Assembly (NCBI GenBank): GCA_002319075.1
Contig: NVQB01000001.1
Location: forward strand, 310,001 to 374,000
Source: Sphingobacteriaceae bacterium
GTDB taxonomy: Bacteria; Bacteroidota; Bacteroidia; B-17B0; Aurantibacillaceae
Reading direction: 5' to 3'
DNA length: 64,000 nt
The first letter of the stretch is position 1, and each line of letters starts with the position of its first letter. Under the pieces are notes generated by a model. The model did no database searches. It was not told the DNA's origin and was given only the letters and a program-made list of their open reading frames with translations. Shown here piece after piece: positions 52,963 to 61,771 of this stretch. Made by a program: the position numbers and the translations under genes.

Positions 52963-53027
52963 CAAAAGTAATCTGGTAAGTATATTTCTCACATAATTTT
53001 GCTCACGTGGTCAGGTGATCTTTGTCA
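52963..53027 (-). promoter_or_regulatory. Island promoter J: coiled-coil/USP operon
   Basis: Minus strand: distal TGATCTTTGTCA (53016-53027), weak proximal TAATTTTGCTCA (52994-53005) 22 bp nearer, 23-bp gap, perfect -7 box TACTTTTG (52963-52970). Confidence 0.78.
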
Positions 53028-53329
53028 CAAACACAGTTTATTGAAAAAGCGTTTAGTCTGGTCTGGTAAAATGATCAAGCTGATGCGCACACTCCGCTAG
53101 TTCAATAGTACATTCTGAGCTATTGGATGCCATTTGAGAAACACCACTTCACAAAATAAATAAGGCAAATCCCTATGCATTTCTTGGAAGATTCATTGAT
53201 CGTTTTTGTAAAAGATGCTTTATGAGTAAGCTTACAGCAATGATTCAGATCACTTATTCTTAATGGTTATTGTACAAGCCATCGAACTAAAAATACTTGA
53301 TATTTATTACTAGTCTTCCGCCTCAAAGC
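53028..53329. other. Intergenic region between promoters J and K
   Basis: About 300 bp without a gene. It contains one orphan operator (53241-53252). No clear hairpin or frame; a small RNA is possible but not shown. Confidence 0.4.
53241..53252. promoter_or_regulatory. Orphan FNR-like operator TGATTCAGATCA
   Basis: Same core as promoter B's strong site. There is no TAnnTTTG at the proper spacing on either strand; it is 89 bp (about four 22-bp steps) upstream of the promoter K site. Confidence 0.5.
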
Positions 53330-53372
53330 TGATTTAGATCAGGGCAGGAACTTTAATTAATTTCTAATTTTG
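53330..53372 (+). promoter_or_regulatory. Island promoter K: PAS histidine kinase
   Basis: TGATTTAGATCA (53330-53341), 23-bp gap, perfect -7 box TAATTTTG (53365-53372). No convincing second site 22 bp upstream. The box covers the ATG at 53370, so the kinase must start downstream, at 53424. Confidence 0.82.
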
Positions 53373-53423
53373 ATACTAAACCCCGGATTCCGTTTCCACT
53401 ATCTTGTTATTGGTTATACAGAC

Positions 53424-54998
53424 ATGACACAAACAACACATCTTTTCTCGCCTGGTGAGACTGCTTTTGCCCAGATGTTCCTCAGTGCGTCTGTTGGGAT
53501 TATTCTTGTGAACGAAATGGGCTGCATTGAATATTTAAATCCTTACGCGGAAAAATTATTTGGGTATACGGCTGCTGAGTTAACAGGGTTTAAGGTGGAG
53601 AAATTAGTCATGGAAAGATTCCATAGTAAAAATATCCGTTATAGGGAGATCCTGTTTAAAAGACCTGCAGCAAAGATCAACACCCAGGGAATTCACCATC
53701 AGGCTTTGTGTAAAGACGGCTCCCTAGTTGCTGTTCATGTTTCTGTAAGTCGTTATACATACAATGGCTCCGAAGTAATGACTGTTTTTGTTAACCGAGT
53801 TACAAGCCAGTTCCGTGAACACGAACAACTAATAATGAAAGAGCAGAGTATTCGTTTGTTTGTAGAACACACGCCCTCTGCTGTTGCCGTATTCGATGAG
53901 AAAATGCGTTATCTTACCGCCAGTAAACGCTGGATTGAAGACTACCACTTAAATAGTGATAATATCATCGGGCTTTCGCACTACGAAGTGTTCCCCGATA
54001 TACCAGGGCGCTGGAAAGAAATTCACAGGCGCGGCCTCAACGGAGAAACATTGCACTGTACTGAAGACAGTTTTGAAAGATCAGATGGAAGAAAAGAATG
54101 GGTGAGCTGGGAGCTTTGTCCATGGTACACCTATTCTGGCGCCATCGGAGGGATCGTTATTTTTTCAGAGGTTGTCACAGGCCGGAAGCAAGTGGAAGAA
54201 GAGCTTCGTAAACTTAACGAAGAGCTGGAACAAAAAGTGGTAGAGCGTACAGTGTTACTGGCACATGCTCTCCAAAGAGCGAATGAAACAAATGAGATGA
54301 AAAACGCTTTTGTATCTATGGCCTCTCATGAGTTCCGCACGCCGCTGAGCGCTATTCTTTCCAGCGCGGCCATTGCTGAAAAATACAAAGAGAAAGAGCA
54401 ACAGGATAAACGTGAAAAACACTTTTTAAGGATCAAGTCTTCGGTTATGCACCTGGTAGATATTCTTGACGATTTTCTTTCACTTGAAAAACTGGAACAG
54501 GGCAATATAAAGTCAGAAAAACTGATCTTTAACCTGGATGAGCTCATGCAGAACACGATCGATGAATTCAGTGAGATTTTAAAAAAAGATCAGGTGATTC
54601 GTTACACTTATGCCGGTGAAACGCACGTGCTTCTGGATAAAAAGATCCTGCGAAACATTATGCACAATCTTTTATCGAATGCGATCAAATACTCCGATGC
54701 TGCCATTGATTTGACTGTAGATGTGAAAAAACAGGAGGTTCATATTCAGGTGAGGGACCGGGGAATTGGGATTCCTGCAGAGGATCAAAAAAATATATTC
54801 ACTAAGTTTTATCGGGCTAAGAACGTATCGTACATTCAAGGTACAGGACTAGGCCTTAACATGGTTAAAAATTATATTAATCTCCTCGGCGGAACAATTG
54901 AATTTTCAAGCCGTGAAGGCGATGGTTCACTTTTTTCTATCCTCCTCTATTCTCATCATGGCGGGACACAACACTTTGCATGCGAGGTAACTGATTAA
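53424..54998 (+). CDS. PAS-domain sensor histidine kinase
   Basis: 524 residues from the ATG at 53424: PAS 1 (~10-115; ASVGIILVNEMGCIEYLNP), PAS 2 (~150-250; HTPSAVAVFDEKMRYLTASK, WVSWELCPWYTYSGAIGGIV), coiled coil, HisKA with SHEFRTPLSA, and HATPase with NLLSNAIKYSD, DRGIGIP and GTGLGLNM. No membrane helix, so a cytosolic sensor of redox, O2 or small molecule. Good candidate for phosphorylating the RR-Crp regulator, since both carry the same operator. Confidence 0.93.
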   Translation: MTQTTHLFSPGETAFAQMFLSASVGIILVNEMGCIEYLNPYAEKLFGYTAAELTGFKVEKLVMERFHSKNIRYREILFKRPAAKINTQGIHHQALCKDGSLVAVHVSVSRYTYNGSEVMTVFVNRVTSQFREHEQLIMKEQSIRLFVEHTPSAVAVFDEKMRYLTASKRWIEDYHLNSDNIIGLSHYEVFPDIPGRWKEIHRRGLNGETLHCTEDSFERSDGRKEWVSWELCPWYTYSGAIGGIVIFSEVVTGRKQVEEELRKLNEELEQKVVERTVLLAHALQRANETNEMKNAFVSMASHEFRTPLSAILSSAAIAEKYKEKEQQDKREKHFLRIKSSVMHLVDILDDFLSLEKLEQGNIKSEKLIFNLDELMQNTIDEFSEILKKDQVIRYTYAGETHVLLDKKILRNIMHNLLSNAIKYSDAAIDLTVDVKKQEVHIQVRDRGIGIPAEDQKNIFTKFYRAKNVSYIQGTGLGLNMVKNYINLLGGTIEFSSREGDGSLFSILLYSHHGGTQHFACEVTD

Positions 54999-55130
54999 TT
55001 TGGATTACAATTTTTCCTCTCCACCCCTATTTCAACTATCTAAATAATGGTTCCTGTTCTGTCTATCCATTAAGTTGTTTTGAATTTCTATGTATTTTAT
55101 TGGCTAAAGTTTATAGCTGGCAGAAATAGA

Positions 55131-55156
55131 AAAGCCTGTCTTTTAAACAGGCTTTA
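55131..55156. terminator. Bidirectional terminator AAAGCCTGT / ACAGGCTTT
   Basis: 9-bp perfect stem with CTTTTAA loop and A/T flanks, between the convergent kinase (plus) and Hsp20 (minus) genes. Confidence 0.85.
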
Positions 55157-55163
55157 AAATATA

Positions 55164-55628
55164 TTAAGCTACCTTAATTTCTTTCTTAAGGCTGGCTATC
55201 GTCTCTTCCTTTTTTGGAAGCGTTAACTTCAGGATGCCATCCTGGTAATGAGCATCTATTTTATCCGGCAACGAATTGTCAGGTACAACAAAAGAACGTG
55301 AAAAACTTTGATATGAAAATTCTCGGCGACAATAATTGTTCTTTTCCTCTTTCTCTTCCTGTTTTTTCTCTGCGCTCACTGTCAGTAAACCGTTTTCGAC
55401 TTCAATTTTAAAATCTTTTTTCTCAAGACCGGGCGCCGCCATCTCAATAGAAAAGTCTTTTGTGTTTTCTGAAATGTTTACAGAAGGCGCAAAGGCTTGC
55501 TTATTTTTAAAGAAGTTGCCATTAAAGTCGGCAAGTCCGTAATTAAAAAAATCATTGTCAAAAAAATCGTTGACAAGTCTTGGGAACAAACTCCCGTTCC
55601 CGTTTGGTTTTGATTTTACCAGCGTCAT
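55164..55628 (-). CDS. Hsp20/alpha-crystallin small heat-shock protein
   Basis: 154 residues: variable N-terminus (SLFPRLVNDFFDNDFFNYGL), alpha-crystallin domain (~48-140; PSVNISENTKDFSIEMAAPG, YQSFSRSFVVPDNSLPDKID, AHYQDGILKLTLPK) and C-terminal tail with I-x-I-like KKEIKVA. Holdase chaperone. Promoter L upstream is one of the clearest in the island. HspX, a DosR-regulon marker, is of this family. Confidence 0.95.
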   Translation of the reverse strand: MTLVKSKPNGNGSLFPRLVNDFFDNDFFNYGLADFNGNFFKNKQAFAPSVNISENTKDFSIEMAAPGLEKKDFKIEVENGLLTVSAEKKQEEKEEKNNYCRREFSYQSFSRSFVVPDNSLPDKIDAHYQDGILKLTLPKKEETIASLKKEIKVA

Positions 55629-55669
55629 AATAAATTGGTTTTTAAATTAAACATCTATGAATTATAGAA

Positions 55670-55734
55670 CAAAGATAATGGCCGTATAAAATCATAAGAA
55701 TGACGACGGTCACATGCCCCAGTGATCTTAAACA
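55670..55734 (-). promoter_or_regulatory. Island promoter L: hsp20
   Basis: Minus strand: proximal TGACGACGGTCA (55701-55712), weaker distal TGATCTTAAACA (55723-55734) 22 bp away, 23-bp gap, perfect -7 box TATCTTTG (55670-55677). Confidence 0.85.
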
Positions 55735-55742
55735 TCAACACA

Positions 55743-56312
55743 TCAGGTGTTCAGGAAAACAGTTTTACTTTTTGTCATTTTAGAGTAAAATTCAATTTCA
55801 GGTTTTTCCTTTCGTGTAGTGTTAATGAGATGTTCCATACTGATCCAGACAAGGAACCAGCCTGCAGGTTCAAAGACAACAAGTAAGATATGCAGCGAGA
55901 CTGTTTGCGATTTCATAGACGAAATATAACCGGCGCACACCATCATAAAAATGCCTATCAGGCTCAGCATCACGTCCTTTTTTCCTTCCGTCTTTTTTTT
56001 CTTTTGAAAATAATGAAGGTTCTTAATAAAATGTCCGTGCAGACGTTTGGTAATAATAGTTTCTGATGTTTTGTCCCTGGCCCTCTCTGGCAAAAGCAGT
56101 CTGAGTTCGTCAATATGAGAGTCTGTTTCATGCGAGAGTTTCCTCAGCTCACGAAGAAAATCATCTGAAATGTTCCGGGAAGTGTAAGGCCGGAGATCAA
56201 AGTCGGAGAAGATGTCGTCATAGCAATCCACCCACAAACTAATGTTCGATGCCGCGTTCTGTTCCTGAACCTCTTCTTCCTCGTCATGTGAATGTTTTAT
56301 CAGTTGTAACAT
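55743..56312 (-). CDS. Membrane protein, unknown
   Basis: 189 residues: acidic N-terminus (HSHDEEEEVQEQN), a soluble helical part (DDIFSDFDLRPYTSRNISDD), then two membrane helices (LSLIGIFMMVCAGYISS; ILLVVFEPAGWFLVWIS). Not recognised. It lies 9 bp after the 56322 gene and shares promoter M. Confidence 0.65.
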   Translation of the reverse strand: MLQLIKHSHDEEEEVQEQNAASNISLWVDCYDDIFSDFDLRPYTSRNISDDFLRELRKLSHETDSHIDELRLLLPERARDKTSETIITKRLHGHFIKNLHYFQKKKKTEGKKDVMLSLIGIFMMVCAGYISSMKSQTVSLHILLVVFEPAGWFLVWISMEHLINTTRKEKPEIEFYSKMTKSKTVFLNT

Positions 56313-56321
56313 GGATCTCTT

Positions 56322-57002
56322 TTACTTTATAACCATTAGCCTGCTGTCTCTTAATACATTTGTTTTCCACATCTCATAGCGAAAGAAACGTATTTCAGCT
56401 AAAACATGCTTTAAAGAACCAGCCCAGTAATTTCTTAAACCAAAACCTGAAGGTGCGCCCGAGCAATAGTCGCTGAAAAGGATCTTGTGTGTTTTGATGT
56501 CAAAAAACACCACCCAGAAATTTCCCTTCCTGTAGGATTTATCAAAACTTTCTACAATAAGAACCAGTCCCAGGCCGTCTTTCCGGCTTCCTTCGGGATA
56601 GGCAGAAACCATGGCGCCAAGCTGATCCTTGTGCAGCATGCAACTGTTGTAGGTGAGAATGCCCTCTGGATTTATTTTTGAATTCAAGTTCGCAACAGGT
56701 TGTATCTCATAAAAAATACTGGTTTTACGAAAGGTGTTTTTAAGATCAAAATTTCTCGGCTCATCCAGCACGAGTTGGTTCCATGCGGGTACGTAGTAAG
56801 AAATAAGTTCGTTGGCGCTGGTGGGTTTACTGTCGAAGCCATCGTCAAACTTTCCGATGAACTTTGCACCGGTAAAATCAAGGCCGTACCAAACCAGCTC
56901 GTTGTTTGTAAAAATAGCATTGGCACTTAGTTGTGCATGGCTTGTTTGTGAAAGAGACACAACCAGTGTAGTAATGAGGAGCAACATTTTGAAGGTTTTC
57001 AT
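56322..57002 (-). CDS. Secreted protein, unknown
   Basis: 226 residues with a signal peptide (LLLITTLVVSLSQTSHAQ), then a beta-rich body (VWYGLDFTGAKFIGKFDDGF, FWVVFFDIKTHKILFSDYC). It is a periplasmic protein of unknown role, the first gene behind promoter M. Confidence 0.68.
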   Translation of the reverse strand: MKTFKMLLLITTLVVSLSQTSHAQLSANAIFTNNELVWYGLDFTGAKFIGKFDDGFDSKPTSANELISYYVPAWNQLVLDEPRNFDLKNTFRKTSIFYEIQPVANLNSKINPEGILTYNSCMLHKDQLGAMVSAYPEGSRKDGLGLVLIVESFDKSYRKGNFWVVFFDIKTHKILFSDYCSGAPSGFGLRNYWAGSLKHVLAEIRFFRYEMWKTNVLRDSRLMVIK

Positions 57003-57051
57003 AAGGGTTGGTTTTAAATTATAAATTTCCGGTTACAATTAATTGTAAGCG

Positions 57052-57116
57052 TAAAAATACCGCGCAGATCTTCCAGGGTAAATGATCCAGGTCACTGGTA
57101 GAGATGATATACTGCA
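57052..57116 (-). promoter_or_regulatory. Island promoter M: 57002/56312 genes
   Basis: Minus strand: proximal TGATCCAGGTCA (57083-57094), weak distal TGATATACTGCA (57105-57116) 22 bp away, 23-bp gap, -7 box TATTTTTA (57052-57059, last base off). Confidence 0.75.
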
Positions 57117-57117
57117 T

Positions 57118-57717
57118 TTAGGGCTGCTGCGACAAAGCATAGAGATGATTAACCATGAATGTCTTACGTGTATCGTCATAAACACTGAGATCTCTTTCGG
57201 TCTGTATGTTACAATTCACAAGTTGCAGAAATTTTTGATTGCCTGAAAAAGTGCTCCTTATGTTTTGCAGCGTCAAAGGCAACAGAGGTCCGTCTGGTCT
57301 TACAGCAAAATAAAAAATGCGCTCGCTATTAAAAGAAGTGCCGTTAGATACATTCTCTTCCAAAAAATAAATGCTTAAGTCCCTTATCTCAGCGAGCTGA
57401 AACTCCTGGTTGCAGTAAAACCGAAACATGTTTCCTTTGCAATCCTGGTAACCAAAAAGTTCATCTTTAAATAATTTGATCTTTCTGCCTTTGTAAAAAA
57501 CTTCTACAAAAGGCTTCTGCATAAAATCATGCAACCTGATTTTTTGTTTTTCCATGCTGCAATCTATCTGGTAGGACAGCCTTCCGTTTGTAAAATCATC
57601 GTAAGATGCATAAATACCTGCAAGTGTAGAATCCTTTACTGGGGTTTGAGCCATTGAGTTTTGGCAAAAAATCAAGACGAGAAAAAAAGAGATCAATAAC
57701 CTGCGATTATTTTTCAT
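57118..57717 (-). CDS. Secreted protein, unknown
   Basis: 199 residues from the Met at 57717 (MKNNRRLLISFFLVLIFCQN, signal peptide ending SMAQ). A beta-rich mature part with SLAGIYASYDDFTNGRLSYQ and FGYQDCKGNMFRFYC. Not recognised. The 35 extra residues from 57822 lie over the intergenic space and are dropped. It is downstream of the thioredoxin-like gene. Confidence 0.68.
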   Translation of the reverse strand: MKNNRRLLISFFLVLIFCQNSMAQTPVKDSTLAGIYASYDDFTNGRLSYQIDCSMEKQKIRLHDFMQKPFVEVFYKGRKIKLFKDELFGYQDCKGNMFRFYCNQEFQLAEIRDLSIYFLEENVSNGTSFNSERIFYFAVRPDGPLLPLTLQNIRSTFSGNQKFLQLVNCNIQTERDLSVYDDTRKTFMVNHLYALSQQP

Positions 57718-57752
57718 GGCGCGTAAGGTTTTAAATTCCTTTAAAGGGATCA

Positions 57753-58163
57753 TTATCTTTTTATAAAATACTTTAGCTGTTCCATGATCTTCTCTTTTTC
57801 CTGGAAGCCCACGCGGTTCCATACCATAGTGCCATCTTTATATAAGATAAGAGCTGGCAAAGCATCTATCTCAAAATATTCTGCAATAAGGGGATTGCTT
57901 TCCATAGTAATGGAGAGTAGTTCTGCATCAGCGCCGGTTTCTGAAAACACCTGCTTAAGCACGGGCATCTGCCTTTTACACACCACACACCAATTTGCAC
58001 TAAAGTAAACTAACAAAGGTTTGTTGGTGGTTTTGATGCGCCGGTTAAACTGATCAACGGTCATGCCTACCGGTCCTCCCGATATGGTGCTATCCACCTG
58101 ATGTCCCTGGCTAAAAGACAAAAAACTAAACAGGGTCAATAGAATGCTGAAGATAATTTTCAT
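57753..58163 (-). CDS. Secreted thioredoxin-like protein
   Basis: 136 residues from the Met at 58163. Signal peptide (IIFSILLTLFSFLSFSQ), thioredoxin fold with active site WCVVCK (~C66/C69) and the cis-Pro in EIDALPALILYKDG. A periplasmic disulfide reductase or isomerase. A perfect TAnnTTTG -7 box (58257-58264) lies upstream without an island operator, so it may have its own promoter or depend on read-through. Confidence 0.85.
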   Translation of the reverse strand: MKIIFSILLTLFSFLSFSQGHQVDSTISGGPVGMTVDQFNRRIKTTNKPLLVYFSANWCVVCKRQMPVLKQVFSETGADAELLSITMESNPLIAEYFEIDALPALILYKDGTMVWNRVGFQEKEKIMEQLKYFIKR

Positions 58164-58256
58164 GTTTAGTTGTTTGCCGCGCATGTATATCGCAGCTGTT
58201 AAAGTAGTTGAAAATGGTATGAGTTGCATATTCATTTTCTCATGGTTTAATTATGG

Positions 58257-58264
58257 CAAAAGTA
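58257..58264 (-). promoter_or_regulatory. -7 box TACTTTTG of the thioredoxin-like gene
   Basis: Exact TAnnTTTG match on the minus strand between the peroxiredoxin stop and the thioredoxin start. No TGAY-N4-RTCA site at the usual spacing. Confidence 0.45.
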
Positions 58265-58266
58265 TT

Positions 58267-58995
58267 TTATAAACTCTCACTTTTTTTATTTAACACGGTG
58301 TCCATGATTTTGATTTTATCAATTTTTCTTGTGCAAAAAAACCAATCATGACAGGTCATTTCCGTTTTGCTTTCCATTCGTTCTTTTGCTACACCACAAG
58401 ATCCGGCTGTTGGAATGATTACATCGTCGCCCGGTTGCCAGTCTGCAGGTGTTGCAATGGAGAAGGCGTCTGCCGCCTGCATTGCAATTAAAGCTCTATA
58501 AAGTTCCGCGAAATTGCGACCAAGACTTAAAGGGTAATAAATTATTGCGCGAATAATTCCCTTGGGATCAATAAAGAAAACTGCGCGAACGGCTTTGGTA
58601 CTGCTTTCGCCAGGCATTACCATACCATACTTTTTAGCTACCTCCATAGTTATGTCTTCAATCAAGGGAAATTTCACCTCAATATCCTTCATACCTTTAT
58701 ATTCAATCTTCTCCTTAATAGTTCTTAACCAGGCTATATGACTGTAAAGGCCGTCTACAGATAAACCAACTAATTTGCAATTGGCCTCGTTAAATTTACT
58801 TTCCATGCTTGCAAAGGTCATAAACTCAGATGTGCAGACCGGCGTAAAATCTGCGGGATGGCTGAACAGTATAACCCAGTTACCTTTATAGTCCGCAGGG
58901 AAATTTATGTTCCCTTGTGTTGTTATTGCATTAAATTCAGGTGCGGCTTCGCCAATCCTTGGCATATATACTTTTTGTTCAGTTGCTGTTTCCAT
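58267..58995 (-). CDS. 1-Cys peroxiredoxin (Prx6-like)
   Basis: 242 residues. Peroxidatic motif HPADFTPVCTSEF (Cys ~54), then a Prx6-type middle (KVRAVFFIDPKGIIRAIIYY-like: KAVRAVFFIDPKGII) and long C-terminal part (WQPGDDVIIPTAGSCGV). Reduces H2O2 and organic peroxides; archaeal Prx6-like enzymes are close in length. Its promoter N carries the island operators. Confidence 0.93.
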   Translation of the reverse strand: METATEQKVYMPRIGEAAPEFNAITTQGNINFPADYKGNWVILFSHPADFTPVCTSEFMTFASMESKFNEANCKLVGLSVDGLYSHIAWLRTIKEKIEYKGMKDIEVKFPLIEDITMEVAKKYGMVMPGESSTKAVRAVFFIDPKGIIRAIIYYPLSLGRNFAELYRALIAMQAADAFSIATPADWQPGDDVIIPTAGSCGVAKERMESKTEMTCHDWFFCTRKIDKIKIMDTVLNKKSESL

Positions 58996-59022
58996 CTTCT
59001 TATTTATTTAGTTTATAGCAAT

Positions 59023-59087
59023 CAAAAGTAGAGTATAAAGAAGTCCTGAAGCATGATGAATTTCAGTAGCATCTATGATCTTAATCA
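59023..59087 (-). promoter_or_regulatory. Island promoter N: peroxiredoxin
   Basis: Minus strand: strong distal TGATCTTAATCA (59076-59087), proximal TGATGAATTTCA (59054-59065) 22 bp nearer, 23-bp gap, perfect -7 box TACTTTTG (59023-59030). Confidence 0.8.
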
Positions 59088-59311
59088 CTCAGCCGCTTTT
59101 CCACAAAAGAACATCTTTATCGCTATAGGATGGAATTTGGATTGATCATATTATTGGTATTGAAAAACAAGATTACTGAAAAGTTCAGGTCAGTTACGAA
59201 TACAAAGACTGTGTAACGAGTATCATGCAGCTAGTAATATCCTTTCTTCTTAGCGGATGAAACTTCCACTACAAAAAAAATAAACATAGGACCAACTTGG
59301 GAAATCAAACG
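59088..59311. other. Intergenic spacer
   Basis: About 220 bp between the peroxiredoxin promoter and the PRPP-synthetase-like gene stop. Nothing recognised. Confidence 0.5.
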
Positions 59312-60181
59312 CTAACTAAATTTTAATAAGCTACTGATGTCGATCTGGTTGCTGGAATGCACGATCGTATTGGTGGTAACTATCTGTGCTGCTCCTGCGT
59401 TCTTCAACTCCTGGTAAGCATCGCCTGCAAAGATGCCATGTACACCAATGCATACAGGCGCCTGAGTACTGCGTTTTTTTAGCTGCAGAACGGTTTCAAT
59501 CATTGTTCTCGCGCTTGAAATAATGTCATCTACCAAAACGGGAGTAATACCGTTTAAGTTAATATCAGCTGGAATAACTATTTCCACTTGCTTGTCACCA
59601 ACCCGGCTTTTATTCAGGAAAGTATAAGGGGCATCGCAGTGCGCCGCCACCTGTTTCACCCACTGCTCGCTTTCACTGTCAGGTCCGATAATAAAAGGTT
59701 TTTTCACATGGGTCTTAATCCAGGCAGCGATAGGTTCGGCAGCGCTGCACACTTTGGTTTTAACAGAATATATTTCCTTTAGCGAATGAATACGGTGAAG
59801 ATGCGGATCAATCGTGACAATCTCATCCACCATAGAGGATAAAAGTTTCGCAAACTCTGCCGAAGTAACACCTTCTCCCTGATGGAAGATTTTATCTTGT
59901 CGCATGTAAGGAAGGTAAGGGCTAATTAATGTGATCGTTGCCGCCTTCATCGATCTGGCAATTTTTGAAAAAAAATAAATGGGCATTATTTTTTCATCCG
60001 GTTTATAAAGTGAACACACCATTACCACATGTTTGCCACATACGTCTGATTGAATGCGTATATAACTTTCTTCATCTGGAAAACGCCGCATTTGCATTGC
60101 TCCTGTGCTGCAATTGGCAGTAAGGGCCAATGCACGTGTTAATTGTTCGTTACCGGGAAAAGCGAAATAAATATGTTCCAT
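59312..60181 (-). CDS. PRPP-synthetase-like phosphoribosyl enzyme
   Basis: 289 residues, archaeal/class III-like length. The ATP-binding flexible loop region PYLPYMRQDK (~86-95), DPHLHRIHSL (~122-131) and the PRPP loop VDDIISSARTM (~215-225) are recognisable, as in ribose-phosphate pyrophosphokinase. It is 1 bp from the AMP phosphorylase gene stop, so the two form an operon. It would make or use PRPP from ribose phosphate released by nucleotide breakdown. Confidence 0.8.
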   Translation of the reverse strand: MEHIYFAFPGNEQLTRALALTANCSTGAMQMRRFPDEESYIRIQSDVCGKHVVMVCSLYKPDEKIMPIYFFSKIARSMKAATITLISPYLPYMRQDKIFHQGEGVTSAEFAKLLSSMVDEIVTIDPHLHRIHSLKEIYSVKTKVCSAAEPIAAWIKTHVKKPFIIGPDSESEQWVKQVAAHCDAPYTFLNKSRVGDKQVEIVIPADINLNGITPVLVDDIISSARTMIETVLQLKKRSTQAPVCIGVHGIFAGDAYQELKNAGAAQIVTTNTIVHSSNQIDISSLLKFS

Positions 60182-60182
60182 G

Positions 60183-61685
60183 TTAGCGGATAGTAATAAT
60201 ATCAGGTTGCTGTTTTAAATAATCCAAAGCATAATGTAATTCGCCGGAGGCCTGTGCATAAACATAATACAGTACGTCTCCTTTTTTCAGAGGTGTGCCT
60301 ACCGGACATAATAATACTACACCTGCCCCTGGTTCCTTAGGGGCTCCGGCAAGCTTAGCTACTTTGGCAAGTAGCCGGTTATCAATTTCCTTTACCACTC
60401 CATCTCTATTAGCACGTACCGCTTTTTTGTACCGCGCCGGTTTTGGTTTTTTCATGCCACCCTGTGCTAAACAAATAGCTTCGAACTTTTTGTAAGCAGA
60501 TCCATTTTCGAGGATCAAGAGTGCAGCAGCGAACCCTTTCCCCGACCTCACTTTGCCTACAAGTTCAAGAATCTCACCTGCAATCATCACCGATCTGTTT
60601 TTAAGATCTTGCGGGGCGCCTTTTTCGTTTTTTAAAACACTCAGTACATCCAGGGCTTCCAGCGCGGGCCCTACCCCACGCCCTATTGGCTGCGAACCGT
60701 CAGTGATCAAAATTTTTACTTTTAGATTCAGCGAGGCAGCCACTACTTTAAAATAATATTTTAATTTTTCAGCATCTTCTTTTGTGCGCACCTTTGCTGT
60801 TTTGCCAACCGGAATGTCAATCACCACATGCGTAGATCCCGCTGCACTTTTTTTAGACAGTACTGAGGCGATCATCTGGCCGTAGCTGTCAATATCGAGA
60901 GCGCGTTCGATGCGGATCAGAATTTCGTCTGCAGGGCTTAGTTTTACAGTACCTCCCCAGCTCAGGCAGCCATTTTCGGCGGCAATCACTTTCCTTATCT
61001 TAGCAGTGTCCAGTTCAACATAAGTAAGTGTCTCCATGGTATCCGCTGTTCCCGCAGGTGAGGTGATAGCGCGGGAAGATGTTTTTGGAATCTTGATTCC
61101 GGCAGCAGCTACAATCGCTACAACTATTGGACTGGTGCGGTTCCCGGGCAGACCACCTACACAGTGTTTGTCAGCCACTATTTTACTGTTCCAAGTTAAA
61201 GTACGACCCGAACCTACCATGGCTCTCGTTAAAAAAGTAATTTCTTTCAGACTGAGGTTGTCTCCTGCGCATGCCGTAATAAATGCAGACAACTCCACAT
61301 TCGAGTAACGGCCTTCAACAACATCTTGCAGTATCTCCTTAAAATTAATTTCGGAAAGCTTTTTGCCGTACATTTTTCCCCGAACGTATTTCATAGAGTC
61401 TACCGGCGCACAATGTGAAAACCGAATGAGGTCGCCTTCCCGGGCATTTAAGGCTTTCCAGGCGCTTTCCGATAAACCAGCCTCACCCTCTTTTAATATG
61501 CCGTTATCAATAATGTTTAACGAAGCGATCAGCGTTTTTTTATTCACCCTTACTTTTACGCGGTTAAGTGATGAAAATCCCTCAGATTTATGTATGGGGC
61601 AATCCTTAGGCATAAACACGATGTGTTCTATCTGCGCGTCAATGTGCAGCCGCTTTAATTTCAAAGAATTGGAATTTCGTTTCAT
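60183..61685 (-). CDS. AMP phosphorylase / thymidine phosphorylase family
   Basis: 500 residues, like archaeal AMP phosphorylase and longer than bacterial DeoA. An N-terminal beta extension (~1-90) is followed by the nucleoside phosphorylase alpha domain (DKHCVGGLPGNRTSPIVVAI, ~167-186), TSSRAITSPAGTADTME (~200), and C-terminal alpha/beta with G-A-P-K-E-P-G. It would phosphorolyse AMP (or another nucleoside monophosphate) to base and ribose-1,5-bisphosphate. In archaea this feeds RuBisCO; no RuBisCO is in the window, but the PRPP-type partner is adjacent. Confidence 0.88.
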   Translation of the reverse strand: MKRNSNSLKLKRLHIDAQIEHIVFMPKDCPIHKSEGFSSLNRVKVRVNKKTLIASLNIIDNGILKEGEAGLSESAWKALNAREGDLIRFSHCAPVDSMKYVRGKMYGKKLSEINFKEILQDVVEGRYSNVELSAFITACAGDNLSLKEITFLTRAMVGSGRTLTWNSKIVADKHCVGGLPGNRTSPIVVAIVAAAGIKIPKTSSRAITSPAGTADTMETLTYVELDTAKIRKVIAAENGCLSWGGTVKLSPADEILIRIERALDIDSYGQMIASVLSKKSAAGSTHVVIDIPVGKTAKVRTKEDAEKLKYYFKVVAASLNLKVKILITDGSQPIGRGVGPALEALDVLSVLKNEKGAPQDLKNRSVMIAGEILELVGKVRSGKGFAAALLILENGSAYKKFEAICLAQGGMKKPKPARYKKAVRANRDGVVKEIDNRLLAKVAKLAGAPKEPGAGVVLLCPVGTPLKKGDVLYYVYAQASGELHYALDYLKQQPDIITIR

Positions 61686-61771
61686 AATTGAGTTAATACA
61701 CTAGCTAATAGTTAGCGGGTTTAATCCGTGAAGGATCAATGATCCGTTTTAATGAGACAAATGAATTAATA

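Noticed and set aside
53370-53423. Upstream start for the PAS histidine kinase
   Set aside because: The ATG at 53370 is inside the -7 box TAATTTTG, so it cannot be in the transcript from that promoter.
61733-61745. Palindrome GGATCAATGATCC upstream of the AMP phosphorylase gene
   Set aside because: Half-sites are in reverse order (ATCA...TGAT) and there is no fitting -7 box, so it does not match the island operator.
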